DNA from: Actinomycetes bacterium
GTDB taxonomy: Bacteria > Actinomycetota > Actinomycetes > Actinomycetales > Demequinaceae
Assembly: GCA_023411615.1 (NCBI GenBank)
Contig: JAEYOR010000013.1
Coordinates: forward strand, 1-35,321
DNA length: 35,321 nt
Direction of reading: 5' to 3'
Position 1 is the first letter of the stretch. Every line of letters starts with the position of its first letter. The notes beneath the pieces were generated by a model. It saw only the letters and a list, made by a program, of their open reading frames with translations. It did no database searches and was not told the DNA's origin. The translations under genes and the position numbers were made by a program. Positions 35,132 through 35,321 of this stretch are shown in pieces.

Positions 35132-35321
35132 ATGCCCCCGAAGAAGAAGGTCACCGGCCTCATCAAGCTCCAGATCAACGCCGGTGCGGCCACCCCCGCC
35201 CCGCCGATCGGCCCCGCGCTCGGTCAGCACGGCGTGAACATCATGGAGTTCTGCAAGGCGTACAACGCGGCGACCGAGTCGCAGCGCGGCAACGTCATCC
35301 CCGTCGAGATCACGGTGTACG
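35132..35321 (+). CDS. rplK: Ribosomal protein L11, N-terminal part (cut by window end)
   Basis: The first 63 codons of L11, which binds 23S rRNA at the GTPase centre. The reading frame shows MPPKKKVTGLIKL, then the conserved PPIGPALGQHGVNIMEFCKAYN. An AAAGGGTGG site precedes the ATG. The gene runs off the window at 35321 and is not broken otherwise. The order secE-nusG-rplK is the standard one. Confidence 0.96.
   Translation, partial: MPPKKKVTGLIKLQINAGAATPAPPIGPALGQHGVNIMEFCKAYNAATESQRGNVIPVEITVY

Noticed and set aside
34018..35193. Minus-strand open frame of 391 codons across secE, nusG and rplK
   Set aside because: Antisense shadow of three well-recognised genes in very GC-rich DNA.
5461..35321. 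CRISPR arrays, insertion sequences, transposases, integrases or attachment sites
   Set aside because: I looked for regularly spaced repeats, transposase motifs and terminal repeats and saw none. The tRNA-Trp 3' end is not duplicated nearby, so no integrated element is supported.

Overview
The window is high-GC actinobacterial DNA. The gene order aminotransferase, tRNA-Trp, secE, nusG, rplK, the many GTG starts and the 4-base ATGA/GTGA overlaps suggest a Micrococcales-type organism (Demequina/Cellulomonas-like). This placement is an inference from gene content, not a database result. No stretch over about 210 bases lacks a gene; the longest gap is 5461-5667.

Layout. (1) 31-5460, minus strand: a histidine kinase and LuxR-type response regulator, followed by a MacB/LolD-type ABC ATPase and an 840-residue FtsX-type permease, which looks like a sensor-controlled export or envelope-stress module. 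(2) 5668-26048, plus strand: a tightly packed operon. It encodes a 2029-residue membrane-anchored surface protein (propeller-like N-terminus, Ig-like repeats, FN3 repeats), MoxR ATPase, DUF58 protein, a transglutaminase-fold membrane protein that has lost its catalytic Cys and His, an FHA protein, a PP2C phosphatase, a second FHA protein, a membrane Ser/Thr kinase, an FHA-like/winged-helix protein and a 1485-residue FtsK/SpoIIIE ATPase of EssC/EccC type. (3) 26124-30627: a WXG100-like protein, a hairpin, a WXG-like partner, a 458-residue LXG-like candidate substrate, two unknown proteins and a DUF3137-like membrane protein. (4) 30633-33558, minus strand: an ABC-2 exporter pair and an aspartate-family aminotransferase. 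(5) 33725-35321, plus strand: tRNA-Trp, secE, nusG and the start of rplK.

Regions 2 and 3 together look like a type VII secretion-like system that lacks recognisable EccB, EccD, EccE, mycosin, EsaA and EssA. It carries its own phosphorylation circuit (kinase, phosphatase, three FHA or FHA-like accessory proteins, and an FHA domain in the motor ATPase) and a giant surface protein that could span the cell wall. A 16-bp palindrome of the form TGGGGA-N4-TCCCCA occurs about 85-90 bp upstream of both the first gene of the operon and the WXG100 gene, which suggests shared control of machine and substrate.

Base composition and codon use change abruptly at the tRNA-Trp gene: everything after it has almost only G/C third positions. 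Because the surrounding gene order is widely conserved, this may be an assembly joint between two related genomes or a real recombination point.
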